DNA of 64,000 nt from Deltaproteobacteria bacterium. GTDB lineage: Bacteria > Desulfobacterota > Desulfobacteria > Desulfobacterales > Desulfatirhabdiaceae. Each line of letters starts with the position of its first letter. Positions within the stretch are counted from its first letter, which is position 1. The stretch spans positions 1-64,000 of the forward strand of contig JACRBZ010000084.1 in NCBI GenBank assembly GCA_016219185.1, given 5' to 3'. The position numbers and the translations under genes were made by a program. This document shows, one piece after another, positions 10,185-19,309 of this stretch. A model generated the notes under the pieces. That model saw nothing but the letters and a program-made list of their open reading frames with translations, had not been told where the DNA came from and made no database searches.

Positions 10185-10658
10185 GTGAGAAGAATGCCTG
10201 CAATGATTCTATGCATGATTATGGTTGCGGCGTTATACGGTTCATGTGCGGCTTTCGATTTGCCCTCCCTGGATCGCGTGGCCGTTTCGATGCCCAGGTC
10301 GACAGTTCTTTTACTCCTTGGAAAGCCCGATGAAGTGGGGGAACTCAAAGACGGCCTGGAGGTGGATATATACAAGTCAAATGATTTGAGTCCGATGATG
10401 GGGACCGGCTGTATCTATGGAGATGACAAGTGCCTTGCGGGCCAGTCTTTTATTTTTCAGGGAGAGATGGCCAGACAGGCTGTCGAAAGGTTGCAGCAAG
10501 ACGGCTTTACGCTTACCGAAGAAAAGGGCGAAACTTTTCGCATGCTGGGAAAAGACGATGATACCGGACAACCTCTGGTGGTACAGATCATCCAGGGGGC
10601 CGGCCTGACGGTCGTGATGACCTTCGAGAAAGGCTTCTATGATCGGCGCGCAAAATAG
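10185..10658 (+). CDS. SmpA/OmlA-like exported protein
   Basis: The chosen GTG start at 10185 has CAGGGA seven bases upstream and gives a basic N-region (MRRMPAMILC) plus a hydrophobic core and cleavage near SCAAFD. An upstream TTG at 10107 is open but lacks a signal-peptide layout. The mature part starts DLPSLDRVAVSMPRSTVLLLLGKPDEVG, which, read in pieces, matches the start of SmpA/OmlA (BamE-like) folds, where the phrase G-x-P-D/E-x-V follows a helix. The rest (EVDIYKS, GTGCIYGDDKC) does not match BamE well. It may be a BamE-fold protein with another role. The last codons overlap a short dispersed motif described in the findings. Confidence 0.65.
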   Translation: MRRMPAMILCMIMVAALYGSCAAFDLPSLDRVAVSMPRSTVLLLLGKPDEVGELKDGLEVDIYKSNDLSPMMGTGCIYGDDKCLAGQSFIFQGEMARQAVERLQQDGFTLTEEKGETFRMLGKDDDTGQPLVVQIIQGAGLTVVMTFEKGFYDRRAK

Positions 10659-10767
10659 AGTCAGTGTCCCCCCCGCCCCCGGCCATGTCCGGGATCCGGG
10701 CCGGAGGGATCATTGGCGCCGGCAGCATTATTTCCCGGGTTTTGCCGGATTTTTCATGGGTTGTCTT

Positions 10768-11223
10768 TCAGACATACCTGGGGCGGATTTTGGTCTTTTC
10801 ATAATACTGCTCTATACCCGTTTTTCTGATTTTTTCATTGAGTGTCACCCATACATGATATAGGCTTTCGTCAAAGTGGGTTCTGCTGCAGGGAAATTCG
10901 TCACACTGATAGCAGAAATCAAGCTGTTTTTCCTGGTGGCATTTGCGTACCCCACAGTCCTTGAACAGCTTGCACTCCTCGCTGCGGCATCCCTTGCAGT
11001 TTTCCGAAGCAAAGTAATCCAGCATTTCCTTGAAATCAGGATAGTTTTTAAAAATCGAGTCACCCAGCATGGTTTCAAATCGTCTGGCATAAGCCTCGAA
11101 ATTTCCCAGTTTTTCTTTAAGTTCCAGACTGGCCCTGCGGATATCTCCATCCACATGGGCAAAACATTTTTCACAGCTCAGACCGCAGGGGGCCAATGCC
11201 GCCTTAATTTGTTCATCTGCCAT
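10768..11223 (-). CDS. DUF3795 cysteine-rich protein
   Basis: Small protein of 151 residues with DUF3795 spacing of cysteines: APCGLSCEKC near the N-terminus, NCKGCRSEECKLFKDCGVRKC in the middle and FCYQCDEFPC near the C-terminus. Such proteins are common in anaerobes and probably bind zinc or an Fe-S cluster; their role is unknown. The start at 11223 is chosen because AAAGGAGACGGC precedes it; the frame is open further upstream without a ribosome site. It is transcribed divergently from the GlxA-type regulator and converges with the SmpA-like gene. Confidence 0.85.
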   Translation of the reverse strand: MADEQIKAALAPCGLSCEKCFAHVDGDIRRASLELKEKLGNFEAYARRFETMLGDSIFKNYPDFKEMLDYFASENCKGCRSEECKLFKDCGVRKCHQEKQLDFCYQCDEFPCSRTHFDESLYHVWVTLNEKIRKTGIEQYYEKTKIRPRYV

Positions 11224-11400
11224 ATGCCGTCTCCTTTCGTTAAATGAATTAATCGGGTTATCGCTGGTTGTGCAATCCTGGAATAAATTATAGCTGTTGC
11301 AATTTTGGAACAAAAGAGGCATAAACGGCATTATAATGGGTGATATCGACATTCATCGATTCATTCAGACCAAAAGTGATACTCTCAACATGGTGGAATT

Positions 11401-12399
11401 ATGATAAATGTAACCATCCTGGGGCTTTATAACTCCATGGCAACCACCATTTTCGGTCCCATGGATATCCTGAACCAGGCGGGAAGGCTCTGGAATCGGG
11501 TGAGCAAATCCCCTCAAACGCCGTTTTTTGACGTCTCCATTGCCTCGGCAGACGGGCAACCCATCCAATGCCTGAACAAAGTCCGGATTCAGCCCCATTG
11601 CAGTATTGAGACCATTCATAAAACAGATTTGATTGTTATTGCATCGGCCACTTATATCGAACAGATTCTTCAAACAGGCCCTGAGCTGGTTCCCTGGATC
11701 CGCCGGCAATACGACCAGGGTGCTCATGTGGCCAGTATCTGCACGGGAGTGTTTTTACTGGCGGAGACCGGTTTGCTGGACGGAAAATCAGCAACCCTTC
11801 ACTGGGGGTTTACAGAAATGTTCCGCCGGAAATATCCCCGGGTGAATTTAAAACAGGACCAGATGTTCATCGACCAGGGTCGCCTCTATTGTTCGGCGGG
11901 AGTGAATGCAGGGATGGATTTATCCCTTTACCTGATTGAAAAGTTTTGTGGCCGGCAAACCGCTGTACAGTCCGCCAAGACCATGATCCTGGATTTGGGA
12001 CGGGAAACGCAGACGCCTTACATCTCTTTTCTTTTTCCCAAGGACCACGGCGATACGCTCATCATTAAGGCACAGGAGTGGATAGAACAGCATTACACGC
12101 AATCCATTGATTACGACCAACTGGCAGGAAATTTTCGGATGAGTCGCCGTTCATTGGAGCGTCGGTTCAAACAGGCCACGGGCGTGACCCCTCTGGGCTA
12201 TCTGCAGCAATTAAGGGTGGAAACCGCTAAAAGCCTTTTGGAGGAAGGCAGCCGGACATTCAACGAAATCACGTATCAAGTCGGGTATGAGGATATTCCC
12301 TTTTTCAGAAAAATATTTGTCAAGCTGACAGGACTGCGGCCAAAAGAATATCAGCAGCGGTTTGCAGGCTACTCCGCCAAACCCGTTATTCAGGCCTGA
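11401..12399 (+). CDS. GlxA-type transcriptional regulator (DJ-1/PfpI domain plus AraC HTH)
   Basis: Regulator of 332 residues. Residues 1-190 form a DJ-1/PfpI amidase-like domain with the nucleophile-elbow phrase ASICTGVFLLAETGLLDG; the cysteine is present. Residues 215-332 are a double helix-turn-helix AraC DNA-binding domain (MSRRSLERRFKQATGVTPLG and YQVGYEDIPFFRKIFVKLTG). Proteins of this type often control neighbouring metabolic genes. Candidate targets are the divergent DUF3795 gene and the downstream PA14 gene. A short hairpin with a T-run overlaps its stop codon. Confidence 0.92.
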   Translation: MINVTILGLYNSMATTIFGPMDILNQAGRLWNRVSKSPQTPFFDVSIASADGQPIQCLNKVRIQPHCSIETIHKTDLIVIASATYIEQILQTGPELVPWIRRQYDQGAHVASICTGVFLLAETGLLDGKSATLHWGFTEMFRRKYPRVNLKQDQMFIDQGRLYCSAGVNAGMDLSLYLIEKFCGRQTAVQSAKTMILDLGRETQTPYISFLFPKDHGDTLIIKAQEWIEQHYTQSIDYDQLAGNFRMSRRSLERRFKQATGVTPLGYLQQLRVETAKSLLEEGSRTFNEITYQVGYEDIPFFRKIFVKLTGLRPKEYQQRFAGYSAKPVIQA

Positions 12400-12411
12400 C
12401 GCCTGTTTTTG
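12391..12411 (+). terminator. Short hairpin plus T-run at the end of the GlxA-type gene
   Basis: CAGGC (12391-12395) pairs with GCCTG (12401-12405) around a five-base loop, followed by TTTTTG. The stop codon lies within the loop. The stem is only five pairs, so termination may be partial. Confidence 0.4.
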
Positions 12412-12466
12412 TTATCAAGGGGAGTGGGACGATATTGTCCACAACACAATACACAAAGGAGATTTC

Positions 12467-13072
12467 ATGAAACCACGGAAAATGATCAAATGGATAAGCT
12501 TGATGATTCTGCTGTTCGCGGGAATGGGGCAGGCGATGGCTGCTGAGGTAACAGGGCTTGCCCCGGAAAAGGAGCTATCTGAAGATTCGGCGCTTAAACC
12601 CGGTTTGTTGCCGATTTACATCTATAAATTATTCAAATCCGTTGATGAAATGCCTAAACTGAATATTAAAACGACGACGGAAAAAGTGGGCAAACCCATC
12701 CTTTTTCTTGATCATCATTTTAATAAAAAGGACCTGATCTTCGACAGTGGTGTCAGCGAAGGCATCGGAATTCAAATGAGTGGTTTTTTGAAATTTTCCG
12801 AACCCGGGAAATATACGCTGAAGACGCTATCAAATGACGGAATCTGCGTCTGGGTCGGTGGCAAAAGAATCGTGTATCATCCTGGTGTTCATACGGATCA
12901 TTTTTCAAACGAAGTCGTTCTGGACATTCAAAAACCGGGTTGGTACCCCCTCATGATCAAGTATTTCCAGAGAATTGGCACGGCAGCCATTGTGATGTAC
13001 TGGAAAGCACCGGGTCAATCCAGCTTTTCCGTTATTCCTGCTGAAGCCTATTCCCATGAACCGGTTTCATAA
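12467..13072 (+). CDS. Exported PA14-like protein
   Basis: Product of 201 residues with a signal peptide (MKPRKMIKWISLMILLFAGM, cleavage near AMAAE). The mature part resembles a PA14 domain: SGFLKFSEPGKYTLKTLSND, then GICVWVGGKRIVYHPGVH, and later the GWYPLMIKYFQRIGTAAI strand pair. PA14 domains often bind carbohydrates in secreted or envelope proteins. The start has AAAGGAG upstream; a longer open frame begins inside the preceding gene but is not supported. The binding target is unknown. Confidence 0.8.
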   Translation: MKPRKMIKWISLMILLFAGMGQAMAAEVTGLAPEKELSEDSALKPGLLPIYIYKLFKSVDEMPKLNIKTTTEKVGKPILFLDHHFNKKDLIFDSGVSEGIGIQMSGFLKFSEPGKYTLKTLSNDGICVWVGGKRIVYHPGVHTDHFSNEVVLDIQKPGWYPLMIKYFQRIGTAAIVMYWKAPGQSSFSVIPAEAYSHEPVS

Positions 13073-13151
13073 GGTTCATCAATCACGCATGAAATTCATA
13101 AAATTGGATCTGACCGGGCGACGATCAAGATTATCGAAAGGAGCCGGATAA

Positions 13152-13463
13152 ATGATTGCCAGAGTTTGGAAAGGATGGACAGAACCCGAGAATGCGGACG
13201 CCTATGAAAAACTGCTCAAAGAAGTAGTCTACCCCGAGCTTCAGACGATTAACGGTTATCATGGCGGATATATTCTTCGAAACGACGGTAAGGATGAAAC
13301 CGAGTTCGTCGCGGTGAACCTGTTTGAGTCGCTGGATGCGGTGAAAGCATTTGCTGGTCCGGATTATGATGTGCCCGTGTTCGAGCCGGAAGCAAGACGC
13401 CTGCTTTCCAGGGTTGAGCCAATTGCACGCCATTATGATGTAAGAAAAGCGCCGCCACTGTAA
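13152..13463 (+). CDS. ABM-superfamily (antibiotic biosynthesis monooxygenase-like) small protein
   Basis: Protein of 103 residues with the dimeric alpha-beta barrel pattern of ABM proteins: MIARVWKGWT start, the YEKLLKEVVYPELQTINGYHG helix-turn, and VAVNLFESLDAVKAFAG. A good ribosome site (GAAAGGAG) precedes the ATG. Many ABM proteins are small oxygenases or heme-degrading enzymes, but the family also contains proteins of unknown role. No catalytic residue can be assigned from sequence alone. Confidence 0.78.
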   Translation: MIARVWKGWTEPENADAYEKLLKEVVYPELQTINGYHGGYILRNDGKDETEFVAVNLFESLDAVKAFAGPDYDVPVFEPEARRLLSRVEPIARHYDVRKAPPL

Positions 13464-13497
13464 GCAGTCTTCGGTTTCCAAAGCAAGGAAAAGAATC

Positions 13498-14043
13498 ATG
13501 GGAAAAATATTTTTATGGAGTTTATTTTTGCCATTGCTTATCCATTCGAATGCCTTTTGTTTGTTGAAGGATGGAACAAGAGCTCCTGAATTCGCCCTGG
13601 TATCTGGAGATGATAAAAATCTATCGCTGTGTCAATTAAAGGGCATGGTGATAACCATATTTTATGAAACAAAAGAAAAAATAACGACCGAACGAAATCG
13701 CGAGTTGAAAAATGAATTAAATCAATTTTATACAAGTCAACCCGATTCGATAAGAAAGCAAGTGTCAAAATTGGCCGTTATTAATTGCAGCAGCGCTTTT
13801 TGGCCGTTTAAGGGAATATGGAAGGAAAATTTGATAAAAAACTCCATAAAGGAAGAAATGACAATTTACGGCGATTGGGACGGCCGTTTTTTTGAAAATT
13901 ACAAGATCACGGAGAATGAAAGCAATTTCATCATTATAGATAAAAACGGCATTGTTCGTTATTCTAAAGCGGGAAAAGTTGAAAAGAATGATTTTGCGTC
14001 AATCAAACATCTGTTGAAAAAGCTGGTATTAGAAAACGTCTGA
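13498..14043 (+). CDS. Exported thioredoxin-fold protein without the redox cysteine pair
   Basis: Protein of 181 residues with a signal peptide (MGKIFLWSLFLPLLIHSNAF). The mature part begins GTRAPEFALVSGDDKNLSL, the standard start of AhpC/TSA and redoxin domains, and ends with NFIIIDKNGIVRYSKAGKV, which fits the thioredoxin fold. At the place where CxxC or a peroxidatic cysteine is expected it reads ITIFYETKEK, so the usual active site is absent. This is similar to YtfJ-like proteins. It is A+T-richer than its neighbours. AAGGAAAAG precedes the ATG. Confidence 0.75.
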   Translation: MGKIFLWSLFLPLLIHSNAFCLLKDGTRAPEFALVSGDDKNLSLCQLKGMVITIFYETKEKITTERNRELKNELNQFYTSQPDSIRKQVSKLAVINCSSAFWPFKGIWKENLIKNSIKEEMTIYGDWDGRFFENYKITENESNFIIIDKNGIVRYSKAGKVEKNDFASIKHLLKKLVLENV

Positions 14044-14150
14044 CAACAGGTTTCGGGCGCTGCCGGATTTTCCCACGCGACGAAGATGTGAGTATTCTAA
14101 AAAGCACCGGTGCGGTCGGGTACCTGGCCGTGCCATGGCTGTGGATTAAC

Positions 14151-14561
14151 ATGGAGAATCTATTTGCATACGGGACGCTGATGTGTGACGACATCATGCA
14201 TGAAGTTTCGGGATTCCGTCTGTACCGTTCGGCTGGAACTTTGAAGGGCTACAGCCGACGGTCGGTCAAGGGTGAGTATTATCCCGCTATCATGCCGGAT
14301 GAGAAAGGCCGGGTCCAGGGAGTGGTTTACCGAAATATTCCCGATACGGCATGGGACCGCCTGGACCGATTCGAAGGAAAAATGTATGCGCGGCATTTCG
14401 TGCAAATTGAACGGATCGATGGAACGGTCTTTGCGGCAACCTACGTGGTGCAGCCTGAGTTTCTGGATCATCTCGGCCCGTCTGACTGGGATTTTGCCGA
14501 CTTTCTTCGTAGCGGCAAAGCGATCTTTCAGAGACACTATCAGGGGTACCGCTCATTATGA
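14151..14561 (+). CDS. Gamma-glutamylcyclotransferase (AIG2)-like protein
   Basis: Protein of 136 residues starting MENLFAYGTLM, the diagnostic YGTL substrate loop of the AIG2/GGCT family. EYYPAIMPDEKGRVQGVVY and RLDRFEG follow, with Glu84-like acidic catalytic candidate in the RFEGKMY segment. Family members act on gamma-glutamyl amines or peptides. The start is chosen at the motif; the frame is open upstream to a GTG at 14088, and neither start has a strong ribosome site. Confidence 0.85.
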   Translation: MENLFAYGTLMCDDIMHEVSGFRLYRSAGTLKGYSRRSVKGEYYPAIMPDEKGRVQGVVYRNIPDTAWDRLDRFEGKMYARHFVQIERIDGTVFAATYVVQPEFLDHLGPSDWDFADFLRSGKAIFQRHYQGYRSL

Positions 14562-14665
14562 TCAAATCATCGATGAATAGAACGAAAATTCAAAATAAAG
14601 ACTCCCTGATTCCCACAGGGTGAAACGGCTGCCTGACAATTGATAAAGATGAGAGGAAGTAATTG

Positions 14666-15751
14666 ATGAACGAAGACATCTATTTAAAAATGGCCAGGGT
14701 CCTTGATACCCTGCCGAATGGATTTCCGGCGGCAAAAGACGGCCTTGAAATAAAGATTTTGAAAAAGATCTTCTCGCCGGAACAGGCAGACCTTTTTTGC
14801 GACCTGCGCCTGAGTTTTGAGACTGCCGAACAGATCTCCCAGCGAACCGGCCGCCCTCTTGACGGGCTGGAAGATAAACTCATCACAATGGGCAAAAAGG
14901 GTCAGCTTTTCTGCATTGAAATGGGAGAAGCCCGCTTCTTTCGAATGTTGCCCTGGGTCTTTGGTATTTACGAGTTTCAGCTCAATCACATGGATCAGGA
15001 GCTTGCCGGGCTGACCGAGGCCTACAGTCCGATTTACGGAAAACAGTTCTTTTCAAAAACGCCGCAATTGATGCAGACGCTTGCCATTGAAAAATCCATT
15101 CCCGTTCATCAGGAGGCGTTGTCTTATGAAAAGGTCTCCACAATTATCGATAACGGCCAATCGTTTCTGGCAAATGAATGCGTCTGCAAGAAAGAACGCG
15201 GCCTGCTCGGCCATCCTTGTGACAGATCCACGCAAGTGTGCCTGGCGGTTGCGCCTGTTCCGGGGATTTTCGACAAGTCTCCGACTGGTCGCGTCATTAC
15301 AAAAGACGAGGCATATCTGCTGCTGAACAAGGCTGAAGAAGAGGGCCTCGTGCACTTGACGGGCAATGTCCAGTTCGGTCAGTACTATATCTGCAACTGC
15401 TGTAAATGTTGCTGCGGCGTCCTGAGGGCAATCAACCAGTATGGCATTCCGGCTTCACTGGTGATCAATTCCCATTATTATGCCGAGATTGATCCCGAGA
15501 CCTGTATCGCCTGCGGAACCTGTGCGGATGCGCGCTGCCAGGTAAGCGCAATTGAAGAAGATGAAGCGGTATATCGAATTGTTCCGGAGCGGTGCATCGG
15601 CTGCGGTCTGTGCGTCAATACCTGTCCGACGGAATCCATCACTCTGGTGCATAAGGACAGGGAGAATGTATCGGCGCCTCCGGTTACCGAGAATGATTGG
15701 TATGAAGAGAGAGGCCGATCACGCGGAGTCGATTTCTCGGTATATAAATAA
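14666..15751 (+). CDS. 4Fe-4S ferredoxin-domain protein with an extra cysteine-rich segment
   Basis: Protein of 361 residues. The N-terminal half is a winged-helix-like region (about 1-150, with FETAEQISQRTGRPLDGLED). Then come ECVCKKERGLLGHPCD with a following VCLAVAP, and later YICNCCKCCCGVLR, a very dense cysteine cluster near residues 245-255. The C-terminus has two ferredoxin motifs, CIACGTCADARCQ and CIGCGLCVNTCP. This architecture recurs in anaerobic Desulfobacterota, where it is usually annotated only as a 4Fe-4S protein. An electron-transfer or sensing role is inferred. The ATG at 14666 follows GAGAGGAAG. Confidence 0.88.
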   Translation: MNEDIYLKMARVLDTLPNGFPAAKDGLEIKILKKIFSPEQADLFCDLRLSFETAEQISQRTGRPLDGLEDKLITMGKKGQLFCIEMGEARFFRMLPWVFGIYEFQLNHMDQELAGLTEAYSPIYGKQFFSKTPQLMQTLAIEKSIPVHQEALSYEKVSTIIDNGQSFLANECVCKKERGLLGHPCDRSTQVCLAVAPVPGIFDKSPTGRVITKDEAYLLLNKAEEEGLVHLTGNVQFGQYYICNCCKCCCGVLRAINQYGIPASLVINSHYYAEIDPETCIACGTCADARCQVSAIEEDEAVYRIVPERCIGCGLCVNTCPTESITLVHKDRENVSAPPVTENDWYEERGRSRGVDFSVYK

Positions 15752-15842
15752 TGGGTTTTGAAGCTGGTGATCCCATGTTCAAGGTGCATCGAATTGTACG
15801 TGATGCGGGCATCTTGAATCACCCCTTGGAATGAGAGTTCAA

Positions 15843-16169
15843 ATGAAAAAGTGTCCCTTCTGCGCTGAAGACATTCAAGATGCCGCCATAAAGTGTAAAC
15901 ACTGCGGTGAGTTTCTGGATGCCTCCAACCCCCGGCAATTGCCTGAAGAAAAGCCGCAATGGTATTTTCGAAAATCCTTTATTGTCTTTGCGGTCTGTTC
16001 CGTGGGACCGTTGGCGTTGCCCCTGATTTGGTGGCGTCCACAAACACCGCGGGCATGGAAAATCGGACTCACCGCGGGTATCCTTGTTCTCAGTTGGATC
16101 TTGTTCCAAACCACGATGGAATCCATTCATACAATCAAGGAGTATTACAACCTCATTGAAGGACTATGA
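15843..16169 (+). CDS. Zinc-ribbon membrane protein
   Basis: Product of 108 residues. The N-terminus MKKCPFCAEDIQDAAIKCKH with CGEFLD is a four-cysteine zinc ribbon. Two hydrophobic segments follow (SFIVFAVCSVGPLALPLIWW and IGLTAGILVLSWILF), so it is likely a small membrane protein with a cytoplasmic zinc ribbon. The start at 15843 is preferred because this family normally begins with the ribbon; another ATG lies at 15831. Its stop overlaps an ATG of the next gene (ATGA), suggesting coupling to cheW. Confidence 0.78.
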   Translation: MKKCPFCAEDIQDAAIKCKHCGEFLDASNPRQLPEEKPQWYFRKSFIVFAVCSVGPLALPLIWWRPQTPRAWKIGLTAGILVLSWILFQTTMESIHTIKEYYNLIEGL

Positions 16170-16171
16170 TT

Positions 16172-16684
16172 ATGCAAGACAGAATCAGCAAAGTAAACCA
16201 GGTGGTTCAAACCGCCGACGGCAGAGAAGGAAAATACCTGACATTTACGCTGGCAGGGGAAGAGTACGGCATCGGCATCCTGAAAATCCGGGAGATCATC
16301 GGCATGATGCCCATTACCTCGGTGCCCCAGGCCCCGGATTTCGTAAAAGGCGTCATCAATCTTCGGGGCAGGGTCATTCCGGTCATTGATCTGAGACTTC
16401 GGTTCGGCATGCCGGCCATGGACTATACGGAGCGCACCTGTATCATCGTGGTTCAGATCGATCTTCAGGCGGCAATCCTCAACATCGGCATTGTGGTGGA
16501 TTCCGTAACCGAGGTGCTCAACATCGCCGGAGGTAGTATCGAAGATGCACCCGCTTTCGGAACCCAACTGAATACCGACTATATTCGGGGAATGGCCAAA
16601 ATCGAAGGCGGCGTCAAGATCCTTCTGAATATTGATAAGGTGCTGACCGAAAACGAAATCGGGCTGCTCGAAAAAGCGGCATGA
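16172..16684 (+). CDS. cheW: CheW chemotaxis coupling protein
   Basis: Coupling protein of 170 residues that links chemoreceptors to the CheA kinase. Typical segments are [20 protein letters not shown], then [20 protein letters not shown] and [14 protein letters not shown], followed by [11 protein letters not shown]. The start at 16172 has AAGGA eight bases upstream; an ATG at 16166 also exists. The chemoreceptor gene follows 19 bases downstream. CheA, CheR and CheB are not in the window, so this is a receptor-CheW satellite locus. Confidence 0.95.
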   Translation: MQDRISKVNQVVQTADGREGKYLTFTLAGEEYGIGILKIREIIGMMPITSVPQAPDFVKGVINLRGRVIPVIDLRLRFGMPAMDYTERTCIIVVQIDLQAAILNIGIVVDSVTEVLNIAGGSIEDAPAFGTQLNTDYIRGMAKIEGGVKILLNIDKVLTENEIGLLEKAA

Positions 16685-16703
16685 GAAGGGGTTCAGATTT
16701 TCA

Positions 16704-18311
16704 ATGAAAAACATAAAGTTAAGCGTTAAATTGATGGGCGGATTTGCCGTTGTTGTTCTGCTGATGGCGGTACTGATCATAACTAACATTATACAACTGG
16801 GAATAATAAGGAATCTTCAGAATGTCGGGGCGGAGCGTGCGGACAGAGCAATAGCTGCCGAGGAAGCGGCGAGTAATGGGCAAAAGATTTACACAGTAGT
16901 AGCTGGTGCTATCATCAATCGGAATATGTCAGATTCCAGAAAAGAGTGGTCTGCCGTAATAAAAGAGACGACTGAGGACTTTGCAGCCATCGAAAAGACT
17001 GCAGATACAACTGAAGAGAAAGAATTGAGCAAAAAGGCCAGTACGGCTTATGCAGAAGTTTCCCAGATTGTTGAGAAAGAACTCTTCTCCATCATAGACA
17101 AAACATCTGAGGTCAATGACGAGATCAGGAAGACTGACGCTAAGATTGATGCTAAAGTTTCAATTATTACAGAATCCATGAATTCAATCAGTAAAAGCTT
17201 TGTTGCTGAAGCCAAAAAAGCCGACAATGAGTTCGATGAGACAATAAAACGGATCATTACTATAAGTTTAATCATGGGAAGCATCATCGCCCTGACAGGT
17301 ATGTTGTTGGGAATCTTCCTGACTCGGGGCATCGTCGGCCCTCTGAAACGGGCCATCAGTGGGCTTACAGAAGCCTCGGAGCAGGTATCATCCGCGGCCG
17401 GAGAGGTTTCATCCGCATCGCAGTCGCTAGCAGAAGGATCTTCCCAGCAGGCTGCCTCCATTGAAGAAACCTCTTCCTCACTGGAGGAAATGTCATCCAT
17501 GACCAAACAGAACGCCAGCAACGCCGGACAGGCCGACTCTCTCATGAAACAGGCCAACCATGTGGTCGAAAAGGCCAATACATCCATGGGACAGCTCACC
17601 ACCTCCATGCAGGAAATTTCAAAAGCCAGCGAGGAAACTTCAAAGATCATCAAAACCATCGATGAAATCGCTTTCCAGACCAATCTGCTGGCTTTAAACG
17701 CGGCCGTGGAAGCTGCAAGGGCCGGGGAAGCCGGGGCAGGATTTGCGGTTGTTGCCGACGAAGTTAGGAATTTGGCCATGCGTGCCGCGGATGCCGCCAA
17801 AAACACCGCGGCGTTGATTGAGGGCACCGTGAAAAAAGTTTCGGACGGAACCTTGCTGGTAAAGACAACGAACGACGCCTTTAAGGAAGTGGCCGGCAGC
17901 GCCGCAAAAGTGGGCGAGCTGGTTGCTGAAATCGCGGCCGCATCCAATGAGCAGGCTCAAGGCATTGAGCAACTGAATATCGCGGTTACGGAAATGGATA
18001 AGGTCACCCAGCAGAATGCCGCAACTGCCGAGGAATCGGCCTCGGCATCTGAAGAACTGAACGCCCAGGCCGAAGAGATGAAAGGCTTTGTTGCCGAACT
18101 GACGGCAGTAGTGGGCGGAAATGCCGGCGTTCCAACCGGCGGTTCCCGTACTGTCAGACGTCCGATTGCCGCTGCCAGGCAAACATCTCAGAAAGCGCTG
18201 GCCGTTATCAAAAAACCTGCAAAGGGAAAAGTCCTGGTGTCTCGCCGGTCCAAAGAGGTGAATCCCGATGACATCATTCCCATGGATGAGAACGATTTTA
18301 AAGATTTCTAG
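16704..18311 (+). CDS. Methyl-accepting chemotaxis protein
   Basis: Receptor of 535 residues. A first membrane helix lies at about 12-33, a periplasmic helical domain of about 150 residues follows, and a second helix at about 184-207. A short HAMP-like linker leads to a long cytoplasmic coiled coil. The conserved hairpin tip [20 protein letters not shown] and [20 protein letters not shown] is intact. The periplasmic region looks like a four-helix bundle, so the ligand is unknown. The C-terminus ends in an acidic tail with an aromatic end (DENDFKDF), possibly a docking tail for adaptation enzymes; this is inference. It is directly downstream of cheW. Confidence 0.95.
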   Translation: MKNIKLSVKLMGGFAVVVLLMAVLIITNIIQLGIIRNLQNVGAERADRAIAAEEAASNGQKIYTVVAGAIINRNMSDSRKEWSAVIKETTEDFAAIEKTADTTEEKELSKKASTAYAEVSQIVEKELFSIIDKTSEVNDEIRKTDAKIDAKVSIITESMNSISKSFVAEAKKADNEFDETIKRIITISLIMGSIIALTGMLLGIFLTRGIVGPLKRAISGLTEASEQVSSAAGEVSSASQSLAEGSSQQAASIEETSSSLEEMSSMTKQNASNAGQADSLMKQANHVVEKANTSMGQLTTSMQEISKASEETSKIIKTIDEIAFQTNLLALNAAVEAARAGEAGAGFAVVADEVRNLAMRAADAAKNTAALIEGTVKKVSDGTLLVKTTNDAFKEVAGSAAKVGELVAEIAAASNEQAQGIEQLNIAVTEMDKVTQQNAATAEESASASEELNAQAEEMKGFVAELTAVVGGNAGVPTGGSRTVRRPIAAARQTSQKALAVIKKPAKGKVLVSRRSKEVNPDDIIPMDENDFKDF

Positions 18312-18404
18312 CCCCGGACGGGATGAAGGTTTTGTTCATTGAAACCATTATGAATTTGATCCATCCTCAAGCCCGCCCAATATACACACATATCTGGAGA
18401 CGTG

Positions 18405-19250
18405 ATGATCGGATACCTGAATGGTCAATATTTGCCGCAAGAAAATATCGTTATTTCACCGGAGGATCGGGGGTTTCTTTTTGCCGACGGGATTTATGAT
18501 GTCATTCGAAGCTACAACGGGAAACTGTTTCGGGCTAAAGCCCATCTTGATCGATTAAGTTATGGTGCTGGAGCCCTGCAATTCAACCAGACCGATTTTG
18601 GCTACCTGGAGCCGGTGTGTGAAAGGCTGATTCAGGATAACCGGCTGTATCGGGGCGATGCCGTCATCTACATGCAGGTGACCCGAGGGGTTGCTCCCCG
18701 GAGCCATGCCTTTCCGCCCATTGAAACCCCGCTGACGGTATATGCCACGGCCAGGCCGTTCCAGCCCCATCAACAGGAGGCTGAAACCGGAATTCGGGTG
18801 ATTCTGGTTCCGGATCAGCGCTGGGCCAGATGTGATGTCAAAACCATCGGCCTTCTGGCAAATACCCTGGCCCATCAGCGCGCCCGAACGAGTCTTGCGG
18901 CAGAGGGCCTCTTTGTTCGGGACGGTGCGGTGATGGAAGGAACGCACAGCAATGTGATGGCGGTTTTTGATGGCAAAGTGATCACGCCTCCCAGAACCAA
19001 TTATATGCTTGCGGGCATTACCCGTGAGTTCGTATTGAGGCTTTGCGGGGAGTTATCCGTTCCTTTTTTGGAAACCCCCCTTTACGAATCGGATATTCGG
19101 AATGCGGATGAATTGATGATCGTCGGCACGACGGTGGAAGTTACGCCCGTCATCGCCGTAAACGGTGAAAACATCGGATCCGGCGAGCCCGGTCCCCTGA
19201 CCCGGAAGCTGCAAATGGCGTTTCATCGGTCTGTAGGTTTTGCGGAGTAG
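18405..19250 (+). CDS. Class IV PLP-dependent aminotransferase, D-amino-acid transaminase type
   Basis: Enzyme of 281 residues, the usual length for D-alanine/branched-chain aminotransferases of fold type IV. It starts MIGYLNGQYLPQENIVISPE and has DRGFLFADGIYDVIRSYNG, typical of D-amino-acid transaminases. The PLP lysine is Lys146 in CDVKTIGLLANTLAHQ, and the cofactor glutamate is in GAVMEGTHSNV. An ATG at 18405 follows TGGAGA; a GTG one codon earlier is an alternative. The gene is isolated between the chemoreceptor and the signalling island. Confidence 0.92.
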   Translation: MIGYLNGQYLPQENIVISPEDRGFLFADGIYDVIRSYNGKLFRAKAHLDRLSYGAGALQFNQTDFGYLEPVCERLIQDNRLYRGDAVIYMQVTRGVAPRSHAFPPIETPLTVYATARPFQPHQQEAETGIRVILVPDQRWARCDVKTIGLLANTLAHQRARTSLAAEGLFVRDGAVMEGTHSNVMAVFDGKVITPPRTNYMLAGITREFVLRLCGELSVPFLETPLYESDIRNADELMIVGTTVEVTPVIAVNGENIGSGEPGPLTRKLQMAFHRSVGFAE

Positions 19251-19309
19251 AAACCCGGCTTGCAAAACAGAGCCGATCAGCTTGCGGATTCTATCTGTAC
19301 AGGTGAGAT

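Noticed and set aside
10679-10704. GC-rich hairpin CCGGCC...GGCCGG between convergent genes
   Set aside because: No T-run on either side and a long inner loop; not called a terminator.
17048-17947. Long open frame antisense to the chemoreceptor
   Set aside because: Ala/Ser-rich shadow of the coiled coil; no ribosome site and no domain.
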